Positions 41,268 through 49,379 of a stretch of 64,000 bases of DNA are shown here, in pieces. This stretch comes from Nocardioides aquaticus (GTDB lineage Bacteria > Actinomycetota > Actinomycetes > Propionibacteriales > Nocardioidaceae). Positions within the stretch are counted from its first letter, which is position 1, and each line of letters opens with the position of its first letter. The stretch lies in contig NZ_CP075371.1 of the NCBI RefSeq assembly GCF_018459925.1, positions 3,658,001 through 3,722,000 on the forward strand. The letters are read 5' to 3'. Both the position numbers and the translations under genes were made by a program. The notes below the pieces were generated by a model. The model was not told the DNA's origin. It made no database searches and saw only the letters and a program-made list of their open reading frames with translations.

Positions 41268-41717
41268 CTACCTAGGAAAGAACTGCCCCGAGCTCTTCAG
41301 CATGCGCTCGACCAGCTCGGTCACCTGGGCCGCGGTCAGGACCAGGTTGGTCAGCTCGTGGCGCCCGCGCCGGGCGACGAAGACCCGGCTGGGGTCGTTG
41401 ATCCAGATCTCCTCGACCTCGGGGTCCTCGAGCAGCGCCTGGAGCGGCCCGAACCCCGCGATCCGGGCCACGATCTCGCCGACCATGGCCTCGGGGTCGG
41501 CGACCGGCACGACGCGACCGGTGAGGCTGCGCTCGTCGTGGGCGCGGACGACCTCGGCCGCGATCCGGCGTACGGCGCCGGCGTCGCGCTGCGGGTCGAC
41601 GCCGTCGCGGCGGACCACCACACGCGCCTGCTCGTCGAGGTCGTCGACCAGCGCGGCGTGGCCCCCGGCGCGGCGCACACCGTTCCCGGAGTACGGCACG
41701 GGCTGTGTCAGCGCCAT
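41268..41717 (-). pseudogene. cpaF: N-terminal fragment of a CpaF/TadA-type secretion ATPase
   Basis: Start at ATG 41717 (MALTQPVPYSGN), with GGGAG upstream. The reading PEAMVGEIVARIAGFGPLQA, LLEDPEVEEIWINDPSRVFV, then VTELVERMLKSSG is the N-terminal domain of CpaF/TadA ATPases that drive Tad/Flp-type pilus assembly. After KSSG the frame enters the element (QFFPR, stop). The next piece is at 9427-9545. The Walker domain is not in this window, so the gene is disrupted. Confidence 0.85.
41276..41298. other. right attachment site of the serine-recombinase element
   Basis: Element sequence (aaagaactg) meets the C4 run at 41286-41289, after which intact cpaF sequence (gagctcttcag) starts. Together with the C4 run at 9542-9545 this defines an element of about 31.7 kb. 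Fusing left flank, CCC and right flank restores the codons for KSSGRRID. Confidence 0.7.
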
Positions 41718-41907
41718 CATCACTCCCGGGTCGGGCGGTCCAGACCAGCCTGACCGTAGGCACCGGAGCAGGTCGCTGGGGAGTCCCAGGATGGGATCTG
41801 TGGAGAACCCGGGTAGTTCCACCGACCCACCGGCCACTCCGGTCCCGTCCGCCCCACGCCCCGCCACGAGGACACGGCCGCGCGGGCGTCCGTGCCAGCA
41901 TCGGCCC

Positions 41908-42687
41908 ATGACCGACACCGCCGCCAAGGCCACCGAGCTCTTCCGCCTGCACCGCGACCCCGCGCTGCTCACCGTCGTCAACGTCTGGGACGTGATCAGC
42001 GCGACCGTCGTCGCCGACGTCCCGGGCACCGCCGCGCTCGCCACCGCCAGCCACTCCATCGCGGCCTCGCACGGCTACGAGGACGGGGAGAACATCCCGC
42101 TCGACGAGATGATCGACGCCATCGGGCGGATCGCCGCCGCCACCGACCTCCCGGTCACCGCCGACCTCGAGGGCGGGTACGGCGACGCCGCCGAGGCCAC
42201 CCGGCGCGCCGTCGGCGTCGGCATCGCGGGCGCCAACCTCGAGGACCAGATGAAGCCCCTCGAGCAGGCCGTGGACCAGGTCGCCCAGGTGATGCGGGCC
42301 GCCGAGGCCGCCGGAGTGCCCGACTTCGTGCTGAACGCCCGCACCGACGCGTTCGTCAAGGCCGGCGACCGGCCCCGGGCCGACGTGCTGGCCGACGCCG
42401 TCGAGCGCTGCCGGGCGTTCCTCGCCGCCGGGGCGCCGGTCGTCTTCGTCCCCGGCGTCCTGTCCGAGGACGAGGTCACCACCCTGGTCGACGCGTGCGG
42501 CCCGCAACGCCTGACGCTGATCGGGATCCCCGGCAACCTGCCGCTGGCCCGGCTCGAGGAGCTCGGCGTCGCCCGTGTCTCCTACGGCCCGCTCTCGCAG
42601 CGCGTCGCGCTCACCGCCCTGGCCGAGCTGGTCGAGGCCGTGCACGCCGGCGGCGGCGTCCCGGAGGGCACCCGCCCGCTGAACTAG
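41908..42687 (+). CDS. isocitrate lyase/PEP mutase superfamily protein
   Basis: A 259-aa TIM-barrel enzyme that would cleave or rearrange a C-C or C-P bond of a 2-oxo acid. Family motifs: LLTVVNVWDVISATVVAD, TAALATASHSIAASHGY, then LPVTADLEGGYG (metal ligands), GANLEDQ and DFVLNARTDAFV. The KKCGH-type catalytic loop of true isocitrate lyase is absent, which fits the PEP phosphonomutase/carboxyvinyl-type branch. Substrate unknown. The first core-chromosome gene to the right of the island, divergent from cpaF. Confidence 0.85.
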   Translation: MTDTAAKATELFRLHRDPALLTVVNVWDVISATVVADVPGTAALATASHSIAASHGYEDGENIPLDEMIDAIGRIAAATDLPVTADLEGGYGDAAEATRRAVGVGIAGANLEDQMKPLEQAVDQVAQVMRAAEAAGVPDFVLNARTDAFVKAGDRPRADVLADAVERCRAFLAAGAPVVFVPGVLSEDEVTTLVDACGPQRLTLIGIPGNLPLARLEELGVARVSYGPLSQRVALTALAELVEAVHAGGGVPEGTRPLN

Positions 42688-42691
42688 GAGG

Positions 42692-42898
42692 TCAGGCGTG
42701 GCCGGCCTGCGGCCCGTCCACCTCGTAGTTGCGGTTGGCGTCGTCGGGCTCGACGGCGTTCTCCGCGGCCTCCTCGGTGATCTCGGCGCCGCTGACCGGG
42801 GCGCCGGCGGCGGTGCCGCCCGCGGGGACCTCGGGGGTCTCGGTGCTCTCGGTGCCGTGGGGCTCGTCGGTCGCGTTGATCGTCTCGTGGTCGCTCAT
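42692..42898 (-). CDS. small acidic disordered protein (68 aa)
   Basis: MSDHETINATDEPHGTESTE, followed by low-complexity Thr/Glu/Pro/Ala sequence and ending VDGPQAGHA. Almost no hydrophobic core, so intrinsically disordered. Its stop lies four bases from the stop of the convergent enzyme gene. No known family. The composition-consistent frame suggests a real small gene. Confidence 0.5.
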   Translation of the reverse strand: MSDHETINATDEPHGTESTETPEVPAGGTAAGAPVSGAEITEEAAENAVEPDDANRNYEVDGPQAGHA

Positions 42899-43119
42899 GG
42901 CGGCAACGTACGCACGCCGGCGGGGTGGGCGGCCCACCGCTGCCCTGATCGGTTCGTAGTCGGAAGGAACGAAGTACGTAGCCGCACCCGCGGCACCACG
43001 TCGCCGCAGGTCAGCGGGCTGGTCCCGGTGCGCGGGACTACTTCTTTCCTTCCGGGTACGAGCCCTCGACGCCATCGAGACGTCGTTGCGGGCCTGAGCG
43101 ACGAGGCCTACGGTCGCGC

Positions 43120-43488
43120 ATGGCCATCGCCCGCTACCCGACCACCGTCCTCGACTGCGCCGACCCCGGCGCGCTCGCCCGCTTCTACGCCGCGATGCTC
43201 GACTGGACCGTCGTGGAGGACGCCGACGACGCCGGCGCCTGGTTCGAGGCGCGCGCCGAGAACGGTCAGTGCCTCTGCTTCCAGCGTGCCGAGGACTACC
43301 GCGCGCCCGACTGGCCGGGCCAGGAGGTGCCGCAGCAGATGCACCTCGACGTCGTGGTCGACGACCTGGACGCCGCCGAGGCCGCCGTGCTGGAGCTCGG
43401 CGCGACCAAGCACGCCCACCAGCCGGGCACGTCCTTCCGGGTGTTCCTGGACCCGGCCGGGCACCCGTTCTGCCTCTGCCTCTCCTGA
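43120..43488 (+). CDS. VOC (glyoxalase-like) family protein
   Basis: 122 aa. It opens YPTTVLDCADPGALARFYAA, then LDWTVVEDADDAGAWFEARA, the middle MHLDVVVDDLDAAEAAVLEL and the end FRVFLDPAGHPFCLCLS. This is the Glyoxalase-6 type pattern with the H.D...DL and DPAGHPFCL signatures. Likely a small metal-dependent or binding enzyme with unknown ligand. Start at ATG 43120. Confidence 0.85.
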   Translation: MAIARYPTTVLDCADPGALARFYAAMLDWTVVEDADDAGAWFEARAENGQCLCFQRAEDYRAPDWPGQEVPQQMHLDVVVDDLDAAEAAVLELGATKHAHQPGTSFRVFLDPAGHPFCLCLS

Positions 43489-43510
43489 CCCACCGCGGTG
43501 CGGACGGGGC

Positions 43511-44887
43511 TCACGTCCGCCGCGACACCGCCACCGCGACCAGCGAGACCGCGAAGGCCACCACCAGCACGCCCACGAACGCCCCGCGGTCGGCGGCGGT
43601 GCCGATGGCGGTGAAGACCAGCCCGACCACCGCGACCGCGACGGCCGCGCCGACGGAGTCGCTGATGGTGATCGCCGAGGTCGCCGTGCCGCGCTCCTGC
43701 ACCGCGGTCCGCTTCAGCACCGCCGAGGTGATCCGGGGGAACATCAGGCCCATCCCGGCCGAGGCGAACAGCCAGCCGACCCCGACGAGCAGCCCCGGCA
43801 GCGCCAGCGCGGCGATGGCCAGGATCATCGCGACCCCGACCGCGAGCAGGACCGACCCGATCCGCAGCGCGGACTCGTCGGGCAGCCGCTCCCCCAGCCG
43901 GCCCTGCACCTGCGAGGCCGTGGCCCAGCTGAGCGTGGCCACGGTGAGCACCAGCCCGCTGACCCAGGTCGCGGCGCCGTACTGCTCCTGGAGCAGGTAG
44001 GGCAGGTAGGACTCGCTGGCGAAGAACGCGCCGGCCACCAGCCCGCGAAGGCCGATCACCGACGGCAGCCCGCGCGCGGCGCGCAGGGTCCCGCGCGGGA
44101 GCAGGGGTCGTACGGCGACCAGCGCCGCGGCCACCGCGACCACGGCCGTCACCGCCCGGAGCACCCCGGTCTGGGAGCCGGCCAGGTTGAGCGCGACCAC
44201 CGCGGCCGCGACCGCCACGGCCAGGGCGAGCCGGCCGGTGCCGCCCGGCCCGGCCACCGCCGCGGCGTCGGGGTCGGCGGCCTCCGGCGGCGGCACGTTC
44301 CGCAGGGTCGGGACCAGCAGGGCCAGCGCGCCGGCGGCGACCAGGACGACGCCGAGGAAGACCCACCGCCAGCCGAGGGTGTCGGCCACGACCCCCGCCA
44401 GGAACGGGCCGACCAGCCCGGGCAGCACCCAGGCGGCGGCGAACAGGCCGAGGATCCGGGGCCGGTCGACCTGGGCGTAGACCTGGGCCACGAGGACGTA
44501 CAGCGCCACGATCAGGCCGCCGAGGCCGAGCCCCTGGGCGAAGCGGCCCAGGACCAGCCAGGCCATCGTCGGCGCCAGCCCGGCCGCGACCAGCCCGACC
44601 GCGAACAGCGCGACCGAGGCCAGCAGGGGGCGCACCGCGCCGCGGCGGTCGGCCCACGACCCCGCCGCGACCATGCCGACGACGCTCGCCGCGAGCGTGG
44701 CCGAGAAGGCCACCGCGAAGAGGTCCCGACCGTCGAGGTCGGCGGCCACCGTCGGCATCACGGTGGCCACCGCGAGCGCCTCGAACGCGGCCAGGAACAC
44801 CAGCGCGACCGCGCCCACCGTGGCCCCGCGGTAGACCGGGTCGAGCAGCGGGGTGGTGCGGTCCCCCGCGAGGTCCTCGGTCGTCAC
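43511..44887 (-). CDS. MFS transporter, drug-exporter type
   Basis: 458 aa, GTG start. Many hydrophobic helices (12-14 predicted by eye) and the MFS motif A in GSWADRRGAVRPLLASVALF. Motif C-like glycine-rich helix AAWVLPGLVGPFLAGVVADT marks proton antiporters, so it probably exports small hydrophobic compounds. A cytosolic linker (PPPEAADPDAAAVAGPGG) separates the halves. TACCGT six bases before the GTG suggests a leaderless transcript. It is transcribed away from the enoyl-CoA hydratase 20 bp upstream. Confidence 0.88.
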   Translation of the reverse strand: MTTEDLAGDRTTPLLDPVYRGATVGAVALVFLAAFEALAVATVMPTVAADLDGRDLFAVAFSATLAASVVGMVAAGSWADRRGAVRPLLASVALFAVGLVAAGLAPTMAWLVLGRFAQGLGLGGLIVALYVLVAQVYAQVDRPRILGLFAAAWVLPGLVGPFLAGVVADTLGWRWVFLGVVLVAAGALALLVPTLRNVPPPEAADPDAAAVAGPGGTGRLALAVAVAAAVVALNLAGSQTGVLRAVTAVVAVAAALVAVRPLLPRGTLRAARGLPSVIGLRGLVAGAFFASESYLPYLLQEQYGAATWVSGLVLTVATLSWATASQVQGRLGERLPDESALRIGSVLLAVGVAMILAIAALALPGLLVGVGWLFASAGMGLMFPRITSAVLKRTAVQERGTATSAITISDSVGAAVAVAVVGLVFTAIGTAADRGAFVGVLVVAFAVSLVAVAVSRRT

Positions 44888-44893
44888 CGGACC

Positions 44894-44899
44894 ACGGTA
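44894..44899 (-). promoter_or_regulatory. -10 element of the MFS gene, leaderless
   Basis: TACCGT on the minus strand, six bases before the GTG at 44887. No Shine-Dalgarno fits in between. Confidence 0.45.
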
Positions 44900-44906
44900 G
44901 GTCGCC

Positions 44907-45689
44907 TCAGCGACCGGTCCAGCGCGGGGCCCGCTTCTCCGCGAACGCCGCCGACCCCTCCCGGGCGTCGTCGCTGAGGAAGACGGGCCGGGTGAGCTCG
45001 TCCTGGCGCTCCCACGCCTCGTCGAAGGTCCAGTCCGCGGCCTCCCGGGCGACCTGCTGGGTCACCCGGACCGCCAGCGGCCCGTTCACCGCGATCCGCC
45101 CGGCCAGCTCCAACGCACCGAGCAGCGCGCCGCCCTCCTCGGTGACCCGGTTGACCAGCCCGAGCGCCTCGGCGCGCTCGGCGTCGATCGGGTCGCCGGT
45201 GTAGAGCATCTCCAGCGCGACCGCGCGCGGGACCCGCTGCGGCAGCAGCACCGCGGCCCCGGCCGCCGCCACGAGGCCGCGCTTGACCTCGGGCACGCCG
45301 AAGCGGGCGGTGCGGGCCGCGACCACCAGGTCGCAGGCCAGGACCAGCTCGAACCCGCCGGCCACCGCCCACCCCTCCACGGCCGCGATCATCGGCTTGC
45401 GCGCCGGTCGCGCGGTCAGGCCGCCGAACCCGCGGCCGGGCAGCATCGGGGTCTCCCCGCGCAGGAACGCCTTCAGGTCCATGCCCGCGCAGAAGGTGCC
45501 GCCGGCGCCGGTCAGCACCCCGGCGCGCAGGTGGTCGCCGGCCTCGAGCCGGTCCACGGCCGCCGCCAACGCCTCCGCCGTCGCCGCGTCCACCGCGTTC
45601 TTCGCCTGCGGCCGGTTCAGCGTGACCACGAGGACGCCGCCCTCACGCTCCTCGACCAGCACCGGCCCGTCGTCCACGTCCTCCGTCAT
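44907..45689 (-). CDS. enoyl-CoA hydratase/isomerase (crotonase) family protein
   Basis: 260 aa. Crotonase fold with the oxyanion-hole segments TGAGGTFCAGMDLKAFLRG and EGWAVAGGFELVLACDLVVA, then FGVPEVKRGLVAAAGAAVLL with a Glu at the first catalytic position and GLVNRVTEEGG. It acts on acyl-CoA, probably as a hydratase in fatty acid or aromatic breakdown. The exact substrate is unclear. The GLTARPARKP insertion is common in actinobacterial members. Start at MTEDVDDGPVLVE. Confidence 0.88.
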   Translation of the reverse strand: MTEDVDDGPVLVEEREGGVLVVTLNRPQAKNAVDAATAEALAAAVDRLEAGDHLRAGVLTGAGGTFCAGMDLKAFLRGETPMLPGRGFGGLTARPARKPMIAAVEGWAVAGGFELVLACDLVVAARTARFGVPEVKRGLVAAAGAAVLLPQRVPRAVALEMLYTGDPIDAERAEALGLVNRVTEEGGALLGALELAGRIAVNGPLAVRVTQQVAREAADWTFDEAWERQDELTRPVFLSDDAREGSAAFAEKRAPRWTGR

Positions 45690-45717
45690 GTCCTGCTCCC
45701 TCGTCTCGTCCGGTCCC

Positions 45718-45766
45718 ACTCACGTCCGATCCCGCTCACGTCCGGCCCTGCTCACGTCCGGCCCGC
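45718..45766. repeat. three short tandem repeats
   Basis: GCTCACGTCCGGCCCT and close variants occur three times in a row between the enoyl-CoA hydratase start and the kinase stop. The unit is about 16-17 bp and imperfect. No known function. Confidence 0.6.
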
Positions 45767-47005
45767 TCAGCGCGGCGGCAGCAGCACGCTGACCCCGTCG
45801 CCCCCGGGCCGGGGCTCCATCCGACCACCCAGGGACCGCACCAGCGACCTCGCCTGCTCCAGGCGGCCCGTCGGGTCCGACGCGTCCCCGCGGTCCTCGC
45901 GTGGTGGCGGGCTGATCCCCGACACCTCCAGCCGGACCACGGCCGGCGCCCCCACCAGCACCAGGCGTACGGGGCCCGCACCGTCACCCCTCGGCTGGTC
46001 CCGGGCCTCGGTACGGGCCTGCTCCAGCAGCACGTCGAGGACGTACTCGACCGGGCCGGGTGTCAGCGTCAGGTCGAGGTCGCCCTCCACCGCGGCGGAG
46101 AAGCCGCGACCGAGCCCGAGCAGGCCGTCGGCCCACTGCTGGGCCAGCGAGGCGGCCAGCTCCTGCAGCGGCACCTCCGCGCCCGACATGAGCGCCCCGC
46201 GGCGGGTCATCGCGACGAGGTCGGCCACGACGGAGTCGAGCTCGTCGGCGGCGGCCTGGCACCGGCGGGTGGCCTCGACGGCCTCGGCGTCGAGGCCGGA
46301 GTGGGAGAGCTCGTCGAGGCCGAGCCGCATCCTGGTCAACGGGGTCCGCAGGACGTGGGAGGCGTGCACCGAGAACTGCTGCTCCCGCGCCATCCGGTCG
46401 CGCAGCGCCGCCGCGCTGGCCTCGAGCGCAGCCGCCACCGCCTGCACCTCCGGCACCCGGGTCCGGGGCAGGTCGAGGTCGAAGCGGCCGCGGCCGAGCA
46501 TCCCGGCCGCCGCGGCCAGCCGGGTGAAGGGTCGCGCGAACCACCGGGCCATCAGCCACCCGGTGGCAGCGGCCGCCAGGACGGCGAGCAGCAGGATCGC
46601 CGTCAGCGTGGGGAGGTCGACGGCCAGCACCTCCCGCCAGCCGGCGGCGGACTCCACCACCCGGACGGTGAGGTCCCCGGCCGAGGCCGACGCCTCGACC
46701 GCACGGTCCCGCCCGTCCCCCACCTCGAACGCCGGGCCGCTCGCCGCCGCCTCCAGGACGTCGCCGCGACGTACCTCGAGGCGCTCGGCGTCGTCGACCA
46801 GCTCGGCGAGCGCGGCCGAGTCCAGCGGGCGCCCGGCGTCCTCGGCGGTCTGCACGAGGTCCAGCAGGACCCGGGCCTGGGACGTGGCGTGAGCGGCGTC
46901 GTGGGCGCGGAGGTTGCCCAGCAGGTTCACGTTGCGGACGAAGCCCAGGACCGCGACCAGCAGCAGGACGAGCGCGACGAAGCCGAGGACGAGCCGCCTG
47001 GTCAC
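45767..47005 (-). CDS. sensor histidine kinase with degenerate ATP-binding domain
   Basis: 412 aa. TM1 (LVLGFVALVLLLVAVLGFV), an extracytoplasmic domain of about 110 residues, TM2 (LTAILLLAVLAAAATGWLM) and a HAMP region follow. The H-box SVHASHVLRTPLTRMR has the phospho-accepting His. The ATPase half has lost its boxes: the N-box reads EYVLDVLLEQARTEA where DNLLxNA is expected, the G1 box reads LEVSGISPPP with no DxGxG, and G2 reads GRLEQARSLV. It probably cannot autophosphorylate and may act as a phosphatase, dimer partner or pure sensor. Downstream of its regulator by 12 bp. Confidence 0.85.
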   Translation of the reverse strand: MTRRLVLGFVALVLLLVAVLGFVRNVNLLGNLRAHDAAHATSQARVLLDLVQTAEDAGRPLDSAALAELVDDAERLEVRRGDVLEAAASGPAFEVGDGRDRAVEASASAGDLTVRVVESAAGWREVLAVDLPTLTAILLLAVLAAAATGWLMARWFARPFTRLAAAAGMLGRGRFDLDLPRTRVPEVQAVAAALEASAAALRDRMAREQQFSVHASHVLRTPLTRMRLGLDELSHSGLDAEAVEATRRCQAAADELDSVVADLVAMTRRGALMSGAEVPLQELAASLAQQWADGLLGLGRGFSAAVEGDLDLTLTPGPVEYVLDVLLEQARTEARDQPRGDGAGPVRLVLVGAPAVVRLEVSGISPPPREDRGDASDPTGRLEQARSLVRSLGGRMEPRPGGDGVSVLLPPR

Positions 47006-47017
47006 GGCCCGGTCCTC

Positions 47018-47710
47018 CTAGACATCGTGTCCGCTGCCCTCCAGACGGAAGCCCACCCCGCGCACGGCCACCACCCGCTCGGGGACCTTGACCTGCTCGA
47101 GCTTCTGCCGGAGCCGGCCGATCGTGACGTCGAGCGTCTTGGTCGAGCCGTACCAGTTCTCGTCCCACACGTCGGCCATCAGCTTGTCGCGGGAGACCAC
47201 CTTGTCGCGGTTGGTCAGCAGGACCTCGAGGACGTCGAACTCCTTGCCGGTCAGCGGCACCTCGGCCTCGCGGTAGAAGACGCGGCGGGCACCGGCGTCC
47301 ATCCGGAGCCCGTCGACGGCCACGACCGGGGTCGGGCCGGTGTGGGTGCGGCGCAGCAGCGCGCGCACCCGCGCCTGCAGCTCGGCCAGGCCGAAGGGCT
47401 TGGCGAGGTAGTCGTCGGCGCCGTAGTCGAGACCCACCACCCGGTCGAGCTCACCGGCGCGGGCGGTGACGATCATGATCGCGCCCTCGAAGGCGAGCTC
47501 CCGGGCCTTGCGGCAGACCTCGAGACCGTCCATGTCGGGCAGCCCGAGGTCGAGGATGACCACCTCGGCCGCGTTCGTGCGGAGCTCGTCCAGGGCCTTC
47601 TCACCGCTGTCGACCCAGGTGACGTCGTACCCCTCGCGCTCCAGCGTCCGGACCAGGGGGAAGGCGATGTCCTCCTCGTCCTCGACGACCAGGACACGCG
47701 CTGCGCTCAT
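47018..47710 (-). CDS. OmpR/PhoB-family response regulator
   Basis: 230 aa. Receiver: VLVVEDEEDIAFPLVRTLER (acidic pair), VVILDLGLPDMDGLEV (phospho-Asp), MIVTARAGELDRVVGLDYGA (Thr) and DDYLAKPFGLAEL (Lys). Winged helix: LTGKEFDVLEVLLTNRDKVV, then TLDVTIGRLRQKLEQ and VVAVRGVGFRLE. All phosphorylation residues are intact, unlike the partner kinase. First gene of the pair. TACGCT eight bases before the ATG is a possible leaderless -10. Confidence 0.92.
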   Translation of the reverse strand: MSAARVLVVEDEEDIAFPLVRTLEREGYDVTWVDSGEKALDELRTNAAEVVILDLGLPDMDGLEVCRKARELAFEGAIMIVTARAGELDRVVGLDYGADDYLAKPFGLAELQARVRALLRRTHTGPTPVVAVDGLRMDAGARRVFYREAEVPLTGKEFDVLEVLLTNRDKVVSRDKLMADVWDENWYGSTKTLDVTIGRLRQKLEQVKVPERVVAVRGVGFRLEGSGHDV

Positions 47711-47752
47711 AGGTGGGGAGCGTACCGGCGGCACGACGTCCCGGAGGACTAA

Positions 47753-48291
47753 TCAGCCCTGCCCGGCCCAGTGCGGCGTCCGCGGGTGCGGGCCCGGGGT
47801 GTGGCTGCGCACCGGCTCCCGCCAGGACTCCCGGAGCAGCACCACGCACAGCGACAGCCCGCCCAGCAGCGCCACCAGCGCCAGCACCGGGGTGTAGACG
47901 CCCCCAGGAACGGGTACCCGACCAGCGGGACGGCCAGGACGAGGCGGTCCACGGTGGTGCGGTCCCCGATCGGCACGCCGTCCTCGCCGGCACGGACCTC
48001 GATGCCCGCACCACCCGCGCCGACCACGGAGCCCGTCACCAGGCCGGCGGTGCCGGCGCGGGAGACGGTGACCACGTCCCCGTCCTCGAGGTCGCCGAGC
48101 GGCACGGCACGGGCCAGCACGACGGAGCCGCGCGCGACGTCGCCGGCGGGCGCGGCCGTCACGTAGCGGTCCAGGCCGAAGGCGGCCGGCACGAGCACGA
48201 GCAGCAGGACCGGCGCGGCCACGAGCACCGCGAACGCCGTCCGGGCGCCCCAGGACCACGGGCGACGGCGTGGGACGGGCGCGAGCTCCAT
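47753..48291 (-). CDS. S26 signal-peptidase-like membrane protein, frameshifted as read
   Basis: Start MELAPVPRRRPWSWGARTAF, then TM1 (AVLVAAPVLLLVLVPAAFGL). The outer beta domain GSVVLARAVPLGDLEDGDVV and LVTGSVVGAGG resembles SipW/S26 signal peptidases, but the usual catalytic Ser-Met and Lys are not evident. After LVGYPFLG the frame is lost in a C5 run (+ strand near 47907), and the expected end YTPVLALVALLGGLSLCVVL continues in another frame to 47753. The frameshift may be a sequencing error in the homopolymer. Confidence 0.6.
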
Positions 48292-48456
48292 CGGGACACT
48301 GCTCCGGGTCGGGGGTCGGTGAGGTGGTCCGCCACCCCCCGGGCAGACCTTGCCAGGCTAGGGCCCGTCGCGGCGCCGCACACCCGGTTCCGGACTCGTT
48401 CGCGACACGATGTCACCACGGCAGGAAACGGTTCGGTAACAGCGCCCGGACCCCGG

Positions 48457-49379
48457 TCACCACCTCAGGAGGTCGCCGTGCTCGGCGACCCGGGCCAGCA
48501 CCTCCTCGGGGCCCAGCTGGTCCAGGGCCAACGGGTCCTCGGCGCCGGCCTCGACCTCGTCCCAGGTGACCGGCGCGGCCACCCGGGGCCGCTCCCGCCC
48601 GCGCAGCGAGTACGGCGCGACCGTGGTCTTCGACGCGGCGTTCTGCGACCAGTCCAGGAACACCTTCCCCCGCGGCGCGCCTTGGTCATGGTCGCGGTCA
48701 CCAAGCGTGGGTGCGCGGCGGCCAGGTCGTCGGCGACCTCCTTGGCCAGCGCCGTCACCGCCTCGGACGGCCGCCGCGACGGCAGGTCGGCATAGAGGTG
48801 CAGGCCCTTGCTCCCGCTGAGCACCGGCCGGACGACGAGGTCGTGCTCGGCGAGCGCCTCGGCGACCAGGAGCGCGACCCGGCAGCACTCCCCCAGCCCG
48901 GCGGGCTCCCCGGGGTCCAGGTCGACCACCAGCCGGTCGGCGTTGCGCGGGCGGCCGTTGCGCCCCACCCGCCACTGGTGCACGTGCAGCTCGAGCGCCG
49001 CCAGGTTGGCCATCCAGGTCAGCGTGGCGAGGTCGTCGACGACCGGGAAGACGAGGGTGTCGCCGTGCCGGGAGGCGCCCCGGGACCCCGACGTCGGCAC
49101 CGTCACCGTCCGCACCCAGGACGGGGCGCCGCGCGGGGCGTTCTTCTCGTAGAAGCTCTCGCCCCCGACGCCGTGCGGCCAGCGGATCCGGGTCACGGCA
49201 CGGTCGCGCAGGTGCGGCAGCATCACCGGCGCGACCTGCGCGTAGTAGTTGAGCACCTCGCCCTTGGTGAACCCGGTGACCGGGTACATCACCTTGTCCA
49301 GGCTGCTCAGCGTCAGCGTCCGCCCGTCGACCTCGACCCGGACCTCCTCGCGGGGCGGGTCGCCGGCGCGCGGGCTCAC
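48457..49379 (-). CDS. ligD: LigD polymerase-domain protein (NHEJ primase/polymerase), frameshifted as read
   Basis: About 305 aa. The archaeo-eukaryotic primase-like polymerase of bacterial non-homologous end joining. Motifs: LSSLDKVMYPVTGFTKGEVL, WPHGVGGESFYEKNAP, DRLVVDLDPGE (catalytic Asp pair) and LSGSKGLHLY. The frame breaks after ATMTKARRG in a C5 run (+ strand 48667-48671), and the conserved end GKVFLDWSQNAASKTTVAPY is in another frame to the stop at 48457. The GTG start overlaps the ligase stop (GTGA), so both are co-translated. A homopolymer sequencing error is plausible. Confidence 0.85.

Noticed and set aside
45718..45766. CRISPR-like array
   Set aside because: Only three imperfect 16-17-bp units with no spacers, and no cas genes anywhere in the window.
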